Assembly: GCF_005862305.2 (NCBI RefSeq)
Contig: NZ_CP054021.1
Coordinates: 3,118,501-3,182,500, forward strand
Source: Rhizobium indicum
GTDB lineage: Bacteria; Pseudomonadota; Alphaproteobacteria; Rhizobiales; Rhizobiaceae
Direction: 5' to 3'
DNA: 64,000 bases
How positions within the stretch are numbered: position 1 is the stretch's first letter; each line of letters begins with the position of its first letter. Made by a program: the position numbers and the translations under genes. Below the pieces are notes generated by a model, which ran no database searches, was not told where the DNA came from, and saw only the letters and a program-made list of their open reading frames with translations. Positions 53,380 through 64,000 of the stretch are shown one piece after another.

Positions 53380-53426
53380 AGCATTTCCGGACGCAAAAAC
53401 ACTAGGCACTTTTGCTGGAATGCTTA
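53377..53426. repeat. Short repeat joining two convergent stop codons
   Basis: TAGAGCATTTCCGGACGCAAAAAC...GCACTTTTGCTGGAATGCT (53377-53422) is a palindrome family related, in reverse, to 22267-22318. Its left TAG is the stop of the acyl-CoA synthetase gene, and the TTA at 53424-53426 is the complement of the GNAT gene's TAA. Confidence 0.65.
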
Positions 53427-54701
53427 GCCTCGACCGGCAAGCGACATGATCTTCTCGCGCAGCATCTTCGCCATATTGCGGGTGCTGCGGTACATGTGGA
53501 GCTGGGCGGTGACCTGGCGCATGTCGCGGTCGCTGTTCTGCGTCAGGCCGATCACCAGCGTTCCCATTTCCTCGCGCTCCTGCCAGAAGCGGCTCATGAT
53601 CGGATGATCCGAGACGGCGCAGGAATCCGAGCGGACGATATTGGCGTCGTCGAGATGCCATTCGGTGAGTTCGCTCATCAGCAGCTTGCCCGGCGAATAG
53701 CGGGCATAGTTTTCGTCGTAGGCGGTCTTCCAAGTATAGGCCTCGCCGCCCATCATCAGCACGACGATGGCGGCGATCGCCTTGCCGTTGAGGTCGATCG
53801 TGTGAATACGCACGGCATCGACGGCGGCAAGGTTCGACACCGCCTCGCGGGCGAAGGCCGTGTGATAACGATCGGTGACGAGAGCGCTTCGCCGCTTGCC
53901 CTTCCAACCGCCGGCTTCCATCGCCAGGAATTCCTCGAAGCGGGTATGGATTTCGCGCGGCTGGCGGGCGACGGCATAGACCGCGGTTCCCTGTTCCTCC
54001 AGCAGGCGCCACTGGCGGCGCATCTCGCGCATATGCGAGGAGGAGATGGTTTTGCCGAGATAGACCGGCGCCTCTTCCTCGCTCTGCAGCATCGGGCGCA
54101 GGTAGGGATTGGTAACGGTGACGGGAAGATTGCGGCTGAGCGCAACGGCCTTGACCATGCGCACGAAGATACCGTTCAGCCTGAGATCCGGCAGGACCAT
54201 TATGGAGGGCAGATTGAGATCACGGGCGGTCAGCCCCTCGAAGAGATTGTCGAGGGTTTCGGCGGCATCCTCGCCATCGACGAGCGGCGTGCCGAGCGGA
54301 CCGAAACTGTTTGACCAGCCGCGGATGATCGACGGGCCGACGGCAAAGCCCGGCTTGTCGACCGAAAACGGCAAGAGGAAGCGCATGCGGCTGCGACCGG
54401 CATTGTGGTCGCGGATCAGGGCGAAGTTCACCTGCCGGTCTTCGAGCCGCGGCATGGCGGGGGCGAGGAAGCGGCCGGAGAAAAAGACATTCGGTTCCAT
54501 CGCCCGGTTGGAGAGGAAATCGAGCTCATCCTGAAGCTCATAGCCGAGTTTGCCGGGATAGAGGCAGAGTTCGCGCCCCGGCCGGCCGATCTCGGCGCGA
54601 GCCTCGGCCTGCGGCGCTTCGAAATGCAGTGCTGCGAGATCATGCACCATGCGGTTTGCGGCGCTGTCGGTGCTTTCGGTAACGGGGGGAACACGCACCA
54701 T
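53424..54701 (-). CDS. GNAT-family (BioF2/CelD-like) acetyltransferase
   Basis: 425 residues. A duplicated GNAT-type fold of the Acetyltransf_6 group: SSSHMREMRRQWRLLEEQG near 222, EIHTRFEEFLAMEAGGWKGKRRSAL near 250-275, and a C-terminal AVRIHTIDLNGKAIAAIVVLMMGGEAYTWKTAYDENYARYSPGKLLMSEL near 294-344, which is the usual acetyl-CoA domain of proteins linked to polysaccharide export. No signal. Its ATG follows directly on the flippase TAG (TAGATG), so they form one operon. Confidence 0.83.
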   Translation of the reverse strand: MVRVPPVTESTDSAANRMVHDLAALHFEAPQAEARAEIGRPGRELCLYPGKLGYELQDELDFLSNRAMEPNVFFSGRFLAPAMPRLEDRQVNFALIRDHNAGRSRMRFLLPFSVDKPGFAVGPSIIRGWSNSFGPLGTPLVDGEDAAETLDNLFEGLTARDLNLPSIMVLPDLRLNGIFVRMVKAVALSRNLPVTVTNPYLRPMLQSEEEAPVYLGKTISSSHMREMRRQWRLLEEQGTAVYAVARQPREIHTRFEEFLAMEAGGWKGKRRSALVTDRYHTAFAREAVSNLAAVDAVRIHTIDLNGKAIAAIVVLMMGGEAYTWKTAYDENYARYSPGKLLMSELTEWHLDDANIVRSDSCAVSDHPIMSRFWQEREEMGTLVIGLTQNSDRDMRQVTAQLHMYRSTRNMAKMLREKIMSLAGRG

Positions 54702-56117
54702 CTATCGAACTCTCATTTCTGGCGTTGCGGCGGAGGGGCTGGCGAAGGCGAAAAGAACGATGGCGAGGGTGCGGCGCACGGCGACATGCAGCAGGATTGC
54801 CTCGACTGCCATGGCAGAGGCCGTGGCGATCGCCGTGCCCTCGATGCCGTAATGCGGGATCAAAGCGAGGTTGAGGCCGACATTGGCCGTCAGTGCGCCG
54901 GCATAGAGCGCGACGCAGAGGTTCTGCTTGCCTGCCATCATCAGCAGCGTTTCGGCCGGGCCGACCAGCGATTTGGCAAGGATGCCGGCGAGCAGGATCG
55001 CCATGACCAGATAGCCCGATGTGAAGGCGCCGCCGAAGAGCGACAGCAGCAGATGACCGGCCGCAAGCACGACAAGGCCGACCCCGAGCGCCGGCCAGAA
55101 GGTCCAGCGGGCGGCGTCGATGGCTGCGGCTGCCAGCTGGGCGTGGTCGCCTTCGGCGATGATCGAGGAAAAGCGCGGGCCGGAGGCCGCCTTGACCGAG
55201 AAATTGATGAAATGTACCAGCGCCATCGTTTTGGCGGCGGCGAAGTAGATGGCGACGTCATGCGGCTCGAGGAAGATGCCGACGACGACGACGTCGGAAT
55301 TGGTCAGCAGGAAGCTCACGCCCTCGATCAGGAAAATCGGAAAGGCGACGCTGAACCAGGCGAGGAAATCGACCTTGCGTGGGCCGTCGTCATAATGCCG
55401 GCGAAGGCGGTAAAGCGTTGCGGCATACTGGCCGAGAGCGGTGACGTAGGTGGCGGCGAGCGCTGCCTGCATCGCGGTGACGGCTGTGTGCTCGGCGCCG
55501 ATGGCAATCGCGATCAGCATGAAGAAGATGATGAGGATCGGGCGGACGATATAGACCGGGCTCAGCGCCATCACCGGCCAATGGTTTGCCCGTGACGTGC
55601 CTTCGAGAATGTCGCCGAGCGCGATCATCGGCATGGCGAGCAGGCCGATGAAGATCGGGATGAGATAATAGACCTGGATCATATCGCCGAAGAAATGCAG
55701 CCCGAGCATGCCAGCGGCGAGCACCGCCGTGCCGGACAGCAGCGCAAAGATGCGCGCCGTGCCGGTCAGGCCGCGGATTTCCTCGAAAGCGCCCGCTGCC
55801 CTGTATTGCGGCAGAAAGCGGACGATCGCGGTGTGGAAACCGAGGCATGAGAGATCGCCGAAGACGACGACCAGCACCCAGACGAAAACGAAGATGCCGT
55901 ATTCATATTCGCCCATCAGCCGGGCGAGCACGATCTGGGAGACGAAGGCGAGTGCGGCGCTGAGGATACGGATCGAAAAGGCCGTCAGTGCCATACGCTG
56001 GGCGGCCGCCCTCTCACCGCGCTCGGTGAGCACGGCAGCAAGCAAACGCAGCGTGCGGCCACCGATCGGGCGCAGGCCCGCGGGCAGCATCTTCTCCGCT
56101 GTTTCTATGACCGCCAT
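54702..56117 (-). CDS. Polysaccharide flippase, Wzx/MATE-like (lipopolysaccharide biosynthesis protein)
   Basis: 471 residues with about 12-14 predicted membrane segments. Motifs typical of MOP-superfamily exporters: SAALAFVSQIVLARLMGEYEYGIFVFVW near 52-79 and a later SLVGPAETLLMMAGKQNLCVALY near 385. The lipid-linked oligosaccharide it might flip is unknown; the following GNAT protein may modify the same sugar. The frame begins at MAVIETAEK (56117); GTG 56126 is an alternative. Confidence 0.82.
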   Translation of the reverse strand: MAVIETAEKMLPAGLRPIGGRTLRLLAAVLTERGERAAAQRMALTAFSIRILSAALAFVSQIVLARLMGEYEYGIFVFVWVLVVVFGDLSCLGFHTAIVRFLPQYRAAGAFEEIRGLTGTARIFALLSGTAVLAAGMLGLHFFGDMIQVYYLIPIFIGLLAMPMIALGDILEGTSRANHWPVMALSPVYIVRPILIIFFMLIAIAIGAEHTAVTAMQAALAATYVTALGQYAATLYRLRRHYDDGPRKVDFLAWFSVAFPIFLIEGVSFLLTNSDVVVVGIFLEPHDVAIYFAAAKTMALVHFINFSVKAASGPRFSSIIAEGDHAQLAAAAIDAARWTFWPALGVGLVVLAAGHLLLSLFGGAFTSGYLVMAILLAGILAKSLVGPAETLLMMAGKQNLCVALYAGALTANVGLNLALIPHYGIEGTAIATASAMAVEAILLHVAVRRTLAIVLFAFASPSAATPEMRVR

Positions 56118-56253
56118 GATGAACACGCAAAACTCTGAGGTCAGGCAAATCGCCCCTGAAGTCTTGACAGAACAGGGTTAAGAAACGGTTCCGGATCGCG
56201 CCTGCCGTCCAAGGCTGAAATTCCGGCTTTCCGGTGTTGCCGCAGAAAAGAAA

Positions 56254-56273
56254 ATGCCGCCCGGAGGCGGCAT
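56254..56273 (-). terminator. Rho-independent terminator of secA
   Basis: Perfect 8-bp stem ATGCCGCC/GGCGGCAT around TCCG, followed on the minus strand by TTTCTTTTC. It lies 25 nt past the secA stop codon. Textbook intrinsic terminator. Confidence 0.85.
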
Positions 56274-56297
56274 TTCGCGGATCTTTGCGGGCCTGCT

Positions 56298-59015
<2,718 letters not shown>

Positions 59016-59130
59016 ATGACTGGCCCTTTCTCAATATTCATCCCCGGCGTTTCTTGTCCGCGGCCCAGCCGAAAATCAGGCGCGCGCCTTAAAACGCCCG
59101 GAAACTGTTCTGGACGCGAGGTTGCGTGAC

Positions 59131-59159
59131 AGATAAGAGGGGGGTCGAATGATGTCAAC
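59131..59159 (-). promoter_or_regulatory. Predicted sigma-70 promoter of secA
   Basis: On the minus strand GTTGAC (59159-59154), a 17-nt spacer and TTATCT (59136-59131); a strong alphaproteobacterial match. A start near 59124 leaves a 108-nt leader before secA, and the region to the divergent parvulin gene is shared. Confidence 0.65.
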
Positions 59160-59261
59160 GGATTTGGCGGATACAGAAAGGCCACAATCCGGTGTTGATG
59201 GCTATTTTGGGCTGGATTCAGGGGATGCTGAAACCGGCAATGTAACTGTGAAGGGTATTTC

Positions 59262-60143
59262 ATGTTGAGCACCAACAAACTTGCCGTTCTGGCGTTTGCA
59301 ACCTTTGTTGCGCTCCAGGCCCCGGCCTATGCCGATGACGCCGTCATCGCCAAGGTCGGCACCCTGGAGATCCACCAGTCGGAACTCGACCTTGCCGTCG
59401 CCAATCTCGACCCCCAGTTGGCGCAGCTTCCCGATGACCAGAAGAAGGTCGCAGCCCTTTCCGCCGCCATCGACGTGAAGCTGCTTGCCGCCGACGCTGC
59501 GGCCGAGAAGCTTGATCAGACCGACGAATTCAAGAAGCGCATGCAGTATCTCTCCGACCGCGAGCTGCACAATGCCTATTTCAAGAAGCATGTCGTCGAC
59601 ATCGTGACGCCTGAAGAAGTCAAGGCCCGTTACGACAAGGAAGTCGCCGCCCTGCCGAAGCAGGAGGAAGTCCACGCCCGTCATATCCTCGTCAAGACCG
59701 AGGACGAAGCCAAGGACATCATCAAGCAGCTCGACGCCGGCAAGGATTTCGCCGAACTCGCCAAGGAAAAGTCCACCGATCCGAACAAGTCGGAAGGCGG
59801 CGATCTCGGTTATTTCTCGCGCGGCCGCATGGTCAAGGAATTCGAAGACGCAGCCTTTGCGCTCGAGAAGGGCACCTATTCCAAGACGCCGGTGAAGACC
59901 GATTTCGGCTTCCACGTCATCAAGGTCGAGGATAAGCGCGACGCTCCGCCGCCGCCCTTCGAGCAGGTGCAGGATCAGGTTCGTCAGCTCGTCATGCGCG
60001 ACAAGTATCTTGAGCTTCTGAACAAGGCGAAGGCCTCGGCCAAGATCGAGATCACGGACGAGACGCTGCGCAAGGGTTACGACCAGGCCAACAAGCAGCC
60101 CGAGCCGGGCAGCGAGCCCGTTGCGCCGGCACCGCAGCAGTAA
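59262..60143 (+). CDS. Peptidylprolyl isomerase, parvulin type (periplasmic)
   Basis: 293 residues. Signal peptide ending QAPAYA near residue 24, a SurA-like N-terminal chaperone part ([17 protein letters not shown] near 38), then the PpiC rotamase domain from about 135 to 235: [55 protein letters not shown] and [10 protein letters not shown]-terminal tail ends in a proline-rich [15 protein letters not shown]. Folds or assists secreted proteins; its position next to secA is typical for Rhizobiales. A 60155 hairpin follows. Confidence 0.92.
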   Translation: MLSTNKLAVLAFATFVALQAPAYADDAVIAKVGTLEIHQSELDLAVANLDPQLAQLPDDQKKVAALSAAIDVKLLAADAAAEKLDQTDEFKKRMQYLSDRELHNAYFKKHVVDIVTPEEVKARYDKEVAALPKQEEVHARHILVKTEDEAKDIIKQLDAGKDFAELAKEKSTDPNKSEGGDLGYFSRGRMVKEFEDAAFALEKGTYSKTPVKTDFGFHVIKVEDKRDAPPPPFEQVQDQVRQLVMRDKYLELLNKAKASAKIEITDETLRKGYDQANKQPEPGSEPVAPAPQQ

Positions 60144-60154
60144 TAATCGCATTA

Positions 60155-60175
60155 GGGCCCGGTTCTTCCGGGCCC
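60155..60175 (+). terminator. Terminator-like hairpin after the parvulin gene
   Basis: GGGCCCGG and CCGGGCCC around TTCTT, 11 nt past the stop. The stem is very strong but a T-run is lacking, so termination would be imperfect. Confidence 0.5.
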
Positions 60176-60255
60176 CTCACTATCGTGGTTGTCGCATTTC
60201 CGGACGGCGAACCGGTTTCCATTTCGCCTGGAAATGCTCATTGGCAGGTCTCATC

Positions 60256-61497
60256 ATGTCCGGTTCCGTCTCTCCGCTTGCTCCGAAATCCTTCGTCTCG
60301 ATGCCACCGCTGCGCGGCGTGCGCATGGCGACGGCTTCCGCCGGCATCAAGTACAAGAACCGTACCGACGTGCTAATGATGGTCTTCGACAGACCGGCGA
60401 CTGTTGCGGGCGTTTTTACCCGCTCGAAGTGCCCGTCGGCGCCGGTCGATTTCTGCCGGGCCAATCTCCCCCATGGCAGCGCCCGCGCCGTCGTCGTCAA
60501 CTCAGGCAATGCCAATGCTTTCACCGGCCTGAAGGGCCGCCAGGCGACCGCACTGACGGCGAAGTCGGCTGCCGCTGCCGTCGGCTGCGCCGAAAACGAG
60601 GTCTATCTGGCCTCGACTGGCGTCATCGGCGAGCCGCTCGATGCCACCAAATTCGCAGGCGTTCTGGATCGGATGCAGGTCGAAGCGACCGGCGATTTCT
60701 GGTTCGAGGCCGCCAAGGCGATCATGACGACGGACACCTATCCGAAGGTTTCGACCCGCAGCGCCGAGATCGGCGGCGTGGCCGTGACGATCAACGGCAT
60801 CGCCAAGGGCGCCGGCATGATCGCGCCTGATATGGCGACGATGCTCTCCTTCGTCGTCACCGATGCCGACATTGCGCCTGCCGCGCTGCAGGCGCTTCTG
60901 TCCGACGGCGTCGGCCCGACCTTCAATTCCATGACCGTCGACAGCGACACCTCCACGTCCGACACACTGATGCTGTTTGCAACGGGTGCCGCAGCCGAGG
61001 ACGGCCAGGCCCGCATCGAGCGCGCCGACGACCCGCGGCTTGCCGCCTTCCGGGCCGCACTCAACGAAGTGCTGAAGGATCTGTCGCTGCAGGTGGTGCG
61101 GGACGGCGAAGGTGCGACCAAGATGCTCGAAATCACCGTGACGGGGGCCGAGAGCGATGCCGCCGCCAAGCGCATCGCGCTGTCGATCGCCAATTCGCCG
61201 CTGGTCAAGACCGCGGCCGCCGGCGAAGACGCCAATTGGGGCCGTATCGTCATGGCCGTCGGCAAATCCGGCGAGATGGCCGACCGCGACAGGCTTGCCA
61301 TCTGGTTTGGCGATATCAGGGTCGCCGTCAATGGCGAGCGTGATCCCGATTATTCCGAAGCGGCCGCCTCAGACGTCATGAAGGCCCAGGATATCCCCGT
61401 CAAAGTCGATATCGGGCTCGGTGCCGGCACGGCAACGGTCTGGACCTGCGACCTCACCAAGGAATATGTTGCGATCAATGGCGACTATCGGAGCTGA
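60256..61497 (+). CDS. argJ: Bifunctional glutamate N-acetyltransferase/amino-acid acetyltransferase
   Basis: 413 residues. Transfers acetyl between N-acetylornithine and glutamate (and possibly from acetyl-CoA) in arginine synthesis. The self-cleavage site is the Ala-Thr bond in [17 protein letters not shown] near residue 195; [10 protein letters not shown] near 80 and the C-terminal [18 protein letters not shown] near 327 are conserved. The upstream frame to 60121 is not used. The last bases overlap the next gene's start. Links with argH in this window. Confidence 0.95.
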   Translation: MSGSVSPLAPKSFVSMPPLRGVRMATASAGIKYKNRTDVLMMVFDRPATVAGVFTRSKCPSAPVDFCRANLPHGSARAVVVNSGNANAFTGLKGRQATALTAKSAAAAVGCAENEVYLASTGVIGEPLDATKFAGVLDRMQVEATGDFWFEAAKAIMTTDTYPKVSTRSAEIGGVAVTINGIAKGAGMIAPDMATMLSFVVTDADIAPAALQALLSDGVGPTFNSMTVDSDTSTSDTLMLFATGAAAEDGQARIERADDPRLAAFRAALNEVLKDLSLQVVRDGEGATKMLEITVTGAESDAAAKRIALSIANSPLVKTAAAGEDANWGRIVMAVGKSGEMADRDRLAIWFGDIRVAVNGERDPDYSEAAASDVMKAQDIPVKVDIGLGAGTATVWTCDLTKEYVAINGDYRS

Positions 61498-62284
61498 TCG
61501 TTCATTGGAGCAGGCATCCATTTCCTCACACAATCTGCCGCTGGTGCGCAGGCTGGAGGCCGTCGGCTTCCGCGCCTGGCCGGCGGCATCCGTGCAATAT
61601 GACGGCAGCTGGCAGGTGCGGCTGACGGCCGGTCACCCGTCCAACCGGCTGAACTCGATCGTGCCGCTCGATCCCTCGGATCATCGCGACGTCGAAATCC
61701 GCCTGGAAAAGGCGAGCCGGAAGTTCGAGGCCTATGGCCGCGCCGCCGTGGTCCGCCAGACGCCGCTTGCTTCGCCGGTGCTGATCGAACTTCTGCGCGC
61801 GCAGAACTGGACGCGCTTCGACGATACGGTGGTGATGGCCTGCGACCTCGCCGAGGCGGAGCTGCCGGATACGCTCGATCACCTGCCGACCCATGATATC
61901 GGCCGTTTCGTCGACGCCAACCTCGCCGTCGACCAGTCGCCACTGAGGCTGAAGCCGGCGCTTGCCGAAATCATTTCGGCGATCAAGCCGCCATCCGGCC
62001 TGTTCATGATCGAGAACGCGGTGGACGGCCCGCTTGCGACCGTGCTCTGTGTCCAGGACAACGACCTCGCCGGCATCATGTCGCTTTCGGTCTCCGAGGC
62101 GCGGCGGCGCGAAGGACTCGGCACCGAAATCCTGACCTCGGCGCTGCGCTGGGCGCGCATGCGCAGCGCCCGTTCGGCCTGGCTGCAGGTGAAGCTGTCC
62201 AACCGTCCGGCCATCGCACTTTATGAGCGCCTCGGTTTTCGCGACGCCTATCATTATTGCTATTGGCAGCAGGAGCCGCGATGA
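61478..62284 (+). CDS. GNAT-family N-acetyltransferase
   Basis: 268 residues. N-terminal half is degenerate; the C-terminal GNAT motif is [37 protein letters not shown] near 195-231, followed by [22 protein letters not shown]. The substrate is unknown. The start at 61478 overlaps argJ, and the stop overlaps the mutT start (ATGA). TTG 61505 after a better-spaced site is a possible start that would remove the overlap. Confidence 0.8.
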   Translation: MATIGADRSLEQASISSHNLPLVRRLEAVGFRAWPAASVQYDGSWQVRLTAGHPSNRLNSIVPLDPSDHRDVEIRLEKASRKFEAYGRAAVVRQTPLASPVLIELLRAQNWTRFDDTVVMACDLAEAELPDTLDHLPTHDIGRFVDANLAVDQSPLRLKPALAEIISAIKPPSGLFMIENAVDGPLATVLCVQDNDLAGIMSLSVSEARRREGLGTEILTSALRWARMRSARSAWLQVKLSNRPAIALYERLGFRDAYHYCYWQQEPR

Positions 62285-62694
62285 GCGAGGCGGGCCGGAA
62301 GATATTGCTGGTCGCCGCCTGTGCGCTGATCGATGCCGATGGGCGTATCCTGTTGGCACAGCGCCCCGAGGGAAAGTCGCTCGCCGGGCTCTGGGAGTTT
62401 CCCGGCGGCAAGGTCGAGCCGGGTGAGACGCCGGAGGAAACACTGGTGCGCGAGCTCGAGGAGGAGCTCGGCATCAACACCAAGATCGCCTGCCTCGCGC
62501 CGCTTACCTTTGCCAGCCACTCCTACGAGACCTTCCACCTTTTGATGCCGCTTTATATCTGCCGGCGCTATGAGGGCATTCCCCAGGGCCGCGAAGGCCA
62601 GGCGCTGAAATGGGTGCGTCCGCAGGCGCTGCGCGATTATCCGATGCCTCCGGCCGACGAGCCGCTCATCCCGATGTTGCAGGATTTACTTTAG
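62281..62694 (+). CDS. mutT: 8-oxo-dGTP diphosphatase MutT
   Basis: 137 residues. Removes 8-oxo-dGTP. Nudix box [24 protein letters not shown] near 42-65 contains the expected GX5EX7REUXEEXGU pattern. [28 protein letters not shown] precedes it, as in MutT. It is the third gene of an argJ-GNAT-mutT run. Confidence 0.93.
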   Translation: MSEAGRKILLVAACALIDADGRILLAQRPEGKSLAGLWEFPGGKVEPGETPEETLVRELEEELGINTKIACLAPLTFASHSYETFHLLMPLYICRRYEGIPQGREGQALKWVRPQALRDYPMPPADEPLIPMLQDLL

Positions 62695-62820
62695 CATTAT
62701 CTGATTATTATTGTGCCACACCATTTTCGGCTGTGGATATTAATGGATCGTTTAACACCTTCTGCCAAAGATCGGCCTCAATCAAGCATCTGGCGTGCGT
62801 GTATTAAAAGGCTTGACCTC

Positions 62821-63138
62821 ATGGACGATGATTTCTGGAAAGCTGTCCGGGAAAAGGAACGGGCCTCGTCTGCTTCGCGCAGGACGGGTGCGCTGAATAT
62901 CGCCCTCCTGTTCGGCACGGCGGTAGTCGCGCTGACGCTTATCCTGACGCCAATGCTTGCGGATTCCTCGAAGAAAAGCGTCTTTGCCAGTGCTCCGGCG
63001 GATTTCGATACGATCACGACGGGATCGATCCCCAAGAGTGAAAGCGGCAAGCGTTATACGATCCGCCGCAGCGTCCTCCAGGATACGCCCGGCTCGGTCT
63101 GCGTCGTCCAGGGCTATGGCGTCGGCGCCGGTTGCTGA
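62821..63138 (+). CDS. Small membrane protein (105 aa), function unknown
   Basis: Starts MDDDFWKAVREKERASSASR; one transmembrane segment near 24-45 (LNIALLFGTAVVALTLILTP) and an extracytoplasmic tail with the ITTGSIPKS segment and two Cys in its last 14 residues (SVCVVQGYGVGAGC). Topology suggests N-in. It is 74 nt before the Flp pilin gene on the same strand, so the pair may be expressed together; a link to pili is speculative. An upstream-open frame is not used. Confidence 0.7.
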   Translation: MDDDFWKAVREKERASSASRRTGALNIALLFGTAVVALTLILTPMLADSSKKSVFASAPADFDTITTGSIPKSESGKRYTIRRSVLQDTPGSVCVVQGYGVGAGC

Positions 63139-63212
63139 AAAATGCCGGCCGTCGCCCGATGGTCGTGGAATTGGTCGTTTGCCGTCGGTTTCGCTCAGAG
63201 GGTCGCGAAATA

Positions 63213-63380
63213 ATGCGTATTTTGAAAGCATTTCTTGCAGATAACAGAGCTGCGACGGCAATTGAGTATGGCTTGATCGCCGCCCTCATTTGTGGCGCGC
63301 TCGTCTCCGGTCTCGGGGTCTTCACCGGCGCCTTGCAAGGCGTCTTCAACGTGATCAATAACAATATGACGGTGAATTGA
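63213..63380 (+). CDS. Flp-type type IVb pilin
   Basis: 55 residues. Short charged leader MRILKAFLADNRA, then ATAIEYGLIAALICGALVSGL, the class IVb prepilin core with the conserved Glu5 and Tyr6. Cleavage by a CpaA-type prepilin peptidase is expected before ATAIEYG; the usual Gly at -1 is Ala here. Mature Flp pilins form thin adhesive pili. No cpa cluster is in this window, so this is an orphan copy. Confidence 0.85.
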   Translation: MRILKAFLADNRAATAIEYGLIAALICGALVSGLGVFTGALQGVFNVINNNMTVN

Positions 63381-63395
63381 AGAAGCCGCCGGCCC

Positions 63396-64000
63396 TCACT
63401 GTTTGAGCTTGTGTTCGTCCACCTTCAGTGCATCGGCAAGGCGCGCCTTGGCCGAACCCGGCTTGAGCGGCTTTTGCTGGCTCTCGTGGGCAGCCCATCC
63501 CGAGACATAGATGATCGAGAAGGTGGCGCGGATACGTCCGTCGGGATCGGCATAACGTTCGCCGTAGATCTCCGCTGCGCGCAGGAAGAAGGCGCGCGTC
63601 AGTGGCATCCGGGCGCGGGCTGCAAGCGGATTGCTCATGCCCATCGCTCTCAGATCCCGCATCAGCGGAAAGAGCGAATCATAGCGCACCGTATAATTCT
63701 CCGCATCGATCACCGGCAACGTGAAGCCGGCGCGCTGCATGAGGCTACCGACATCGCGCACATCGGCGAAGGGAATGACACGCGGGCTTGCGCCACCTGT
63801 CATCTCGACCTCGGCGGTCAGCAGCACGTCGCGCAGTTCCTGTAACGTGCCGGCGCCGGGGATCGCGGCCAGGAAAAGGCCGTCCGGCTTCAGGGCGCGG
63901 CGGATCTGGATGAAGACACCCGGCGTATCGTTGGTCAGATGCAGGCTGAGCGGCGCAAGGATGAGATTGGCCGATTGCGGTTCGAGCGGCACGTCCTCGA
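63396..64000 (-). CDS. SAM-dependent methyltransferase (C-terminal part, truncated by window edge)
   Basis: The coding sequence enters from the right edge at 64000 and ends at 63396. Visible part: SANLILAPLSLHLTNDTPGVF, ALKPDGLFLAAIPG and ELRDVLLTAEVEMTGGASPRVIPFADVRDVGSLMQRAGF, the motif II/III half of a BioC/NDUFAF5-like methyltransferase. The SAM-binding motif I lies outside. Convergent with the Flp pilin gene, 15 nt apart. Function unassigned. Confidence 0.8.
   Translation of the reverse strand, partial: EDVPLEPQSANLILAPLSLHLTNDTPGVFIQIRRALKPDGLFLAAIPGAGTLQELRDVLLTAEVEMTGGASPRVIPFADVRDVGSLMQRAGFTLPVIDAENYTVRYDSLFPLMRDLRAMGMSNPLAARARMPLTRAFFLRAAEIYGERYADPDGRIRATFSIIYVSGWAAHESQQKPLKPGSAKARLADALKVDEHKLKQ

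Overview
The window looks like a stretch of core chromosome from a Rhizobium of the etli/leguminosarum group (Alphaproteobacteria, Rhizobiales). The evidence is high GC with strong codon bias, alphaproteobacterial genes (cpdR, cobS/cobT aerobic cobaltochelatase, a TIGR02302-type protein, tyrC behind hisC, a Flp pilin), CTTGAC-N17-CTATAT-like promoters, and palindromic intergenic repeats of rhizobial type. No transposase, integrase, phage module, rRNA or CRISPR array was seen. Species placement is inference from protein sequences.

Layout. 0-6 kb: a truncated YafK-type L,D-transpeptidase; a leftward unit of a 58-residue membrane protein, xerD and accA; a rightward aroK-aroB-CorC/HlyC unit. 6-11.9 kb: bolA divergent from a J-domain protein, then cobS-cobT, an esterase-like phytase protein and a doubly frameshifted kinase-like pseudogene. 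11.9-19.7 kb: yhhQ behind a probable preQ1-I riboswitch, rpmB, DUF3108, an EamA transporter, gloB-cupin, a methyltransferase and hisC-tyrC-GNAT. 19.8-27 kb: DUF2125, ChaC, PlsC, YdcF, ftsE-ftsX, a membrane protein, hpt and cpdR. 27-38.6 kb: TIGR02302 protein, lysA, lptM-like lipoprotein, argH, divergent tlpA, hydroxybutyryl-CoA dehydrogenase, etfA/etfB, rhomboid, PduO-type adenosyltransferase and a HIG1 protein. 38.6-47.5 kb: SDR, BrkB/YihY, gluQ, alkA-type glycosylase, HNH, dsbB, YqaA, a CPA2 antiporter with a cyclic-nucleotide domain, small proteins and tRNA-Leu(CAA). 47.5-56.1 kb: MFS/TetR divergent pair, methyltransferase, aldo/keto reductase, acyl-CoA synthetase, GNAT and a Wzx-like flippase. 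56.2-64 kb: secA, a parvulin isomerase, argJ-GNAT-mutT, a small membrane protein, a Flp pilin and a truncated methyltransferase.

Most genes are housekeeping: aromatic, histidine, lysine and arginine synthesis, cobalamin and adenosylcobalamin formation, cell division and secretion. Queuosine metabolism appears twice (precursor transporter, glutamyl-Q tRNA synthetase).

The most unusual signals are non-coding. One is a very compact preQ1-I aptamer whose pseudoknot contains the start codon of yhhQ. The other is a set of palindromic intergenic elements whose edges coincide repeatedly with stop codons; three copies of a composite element of about 115 bp have the same edge joined to a TAG stop codon.
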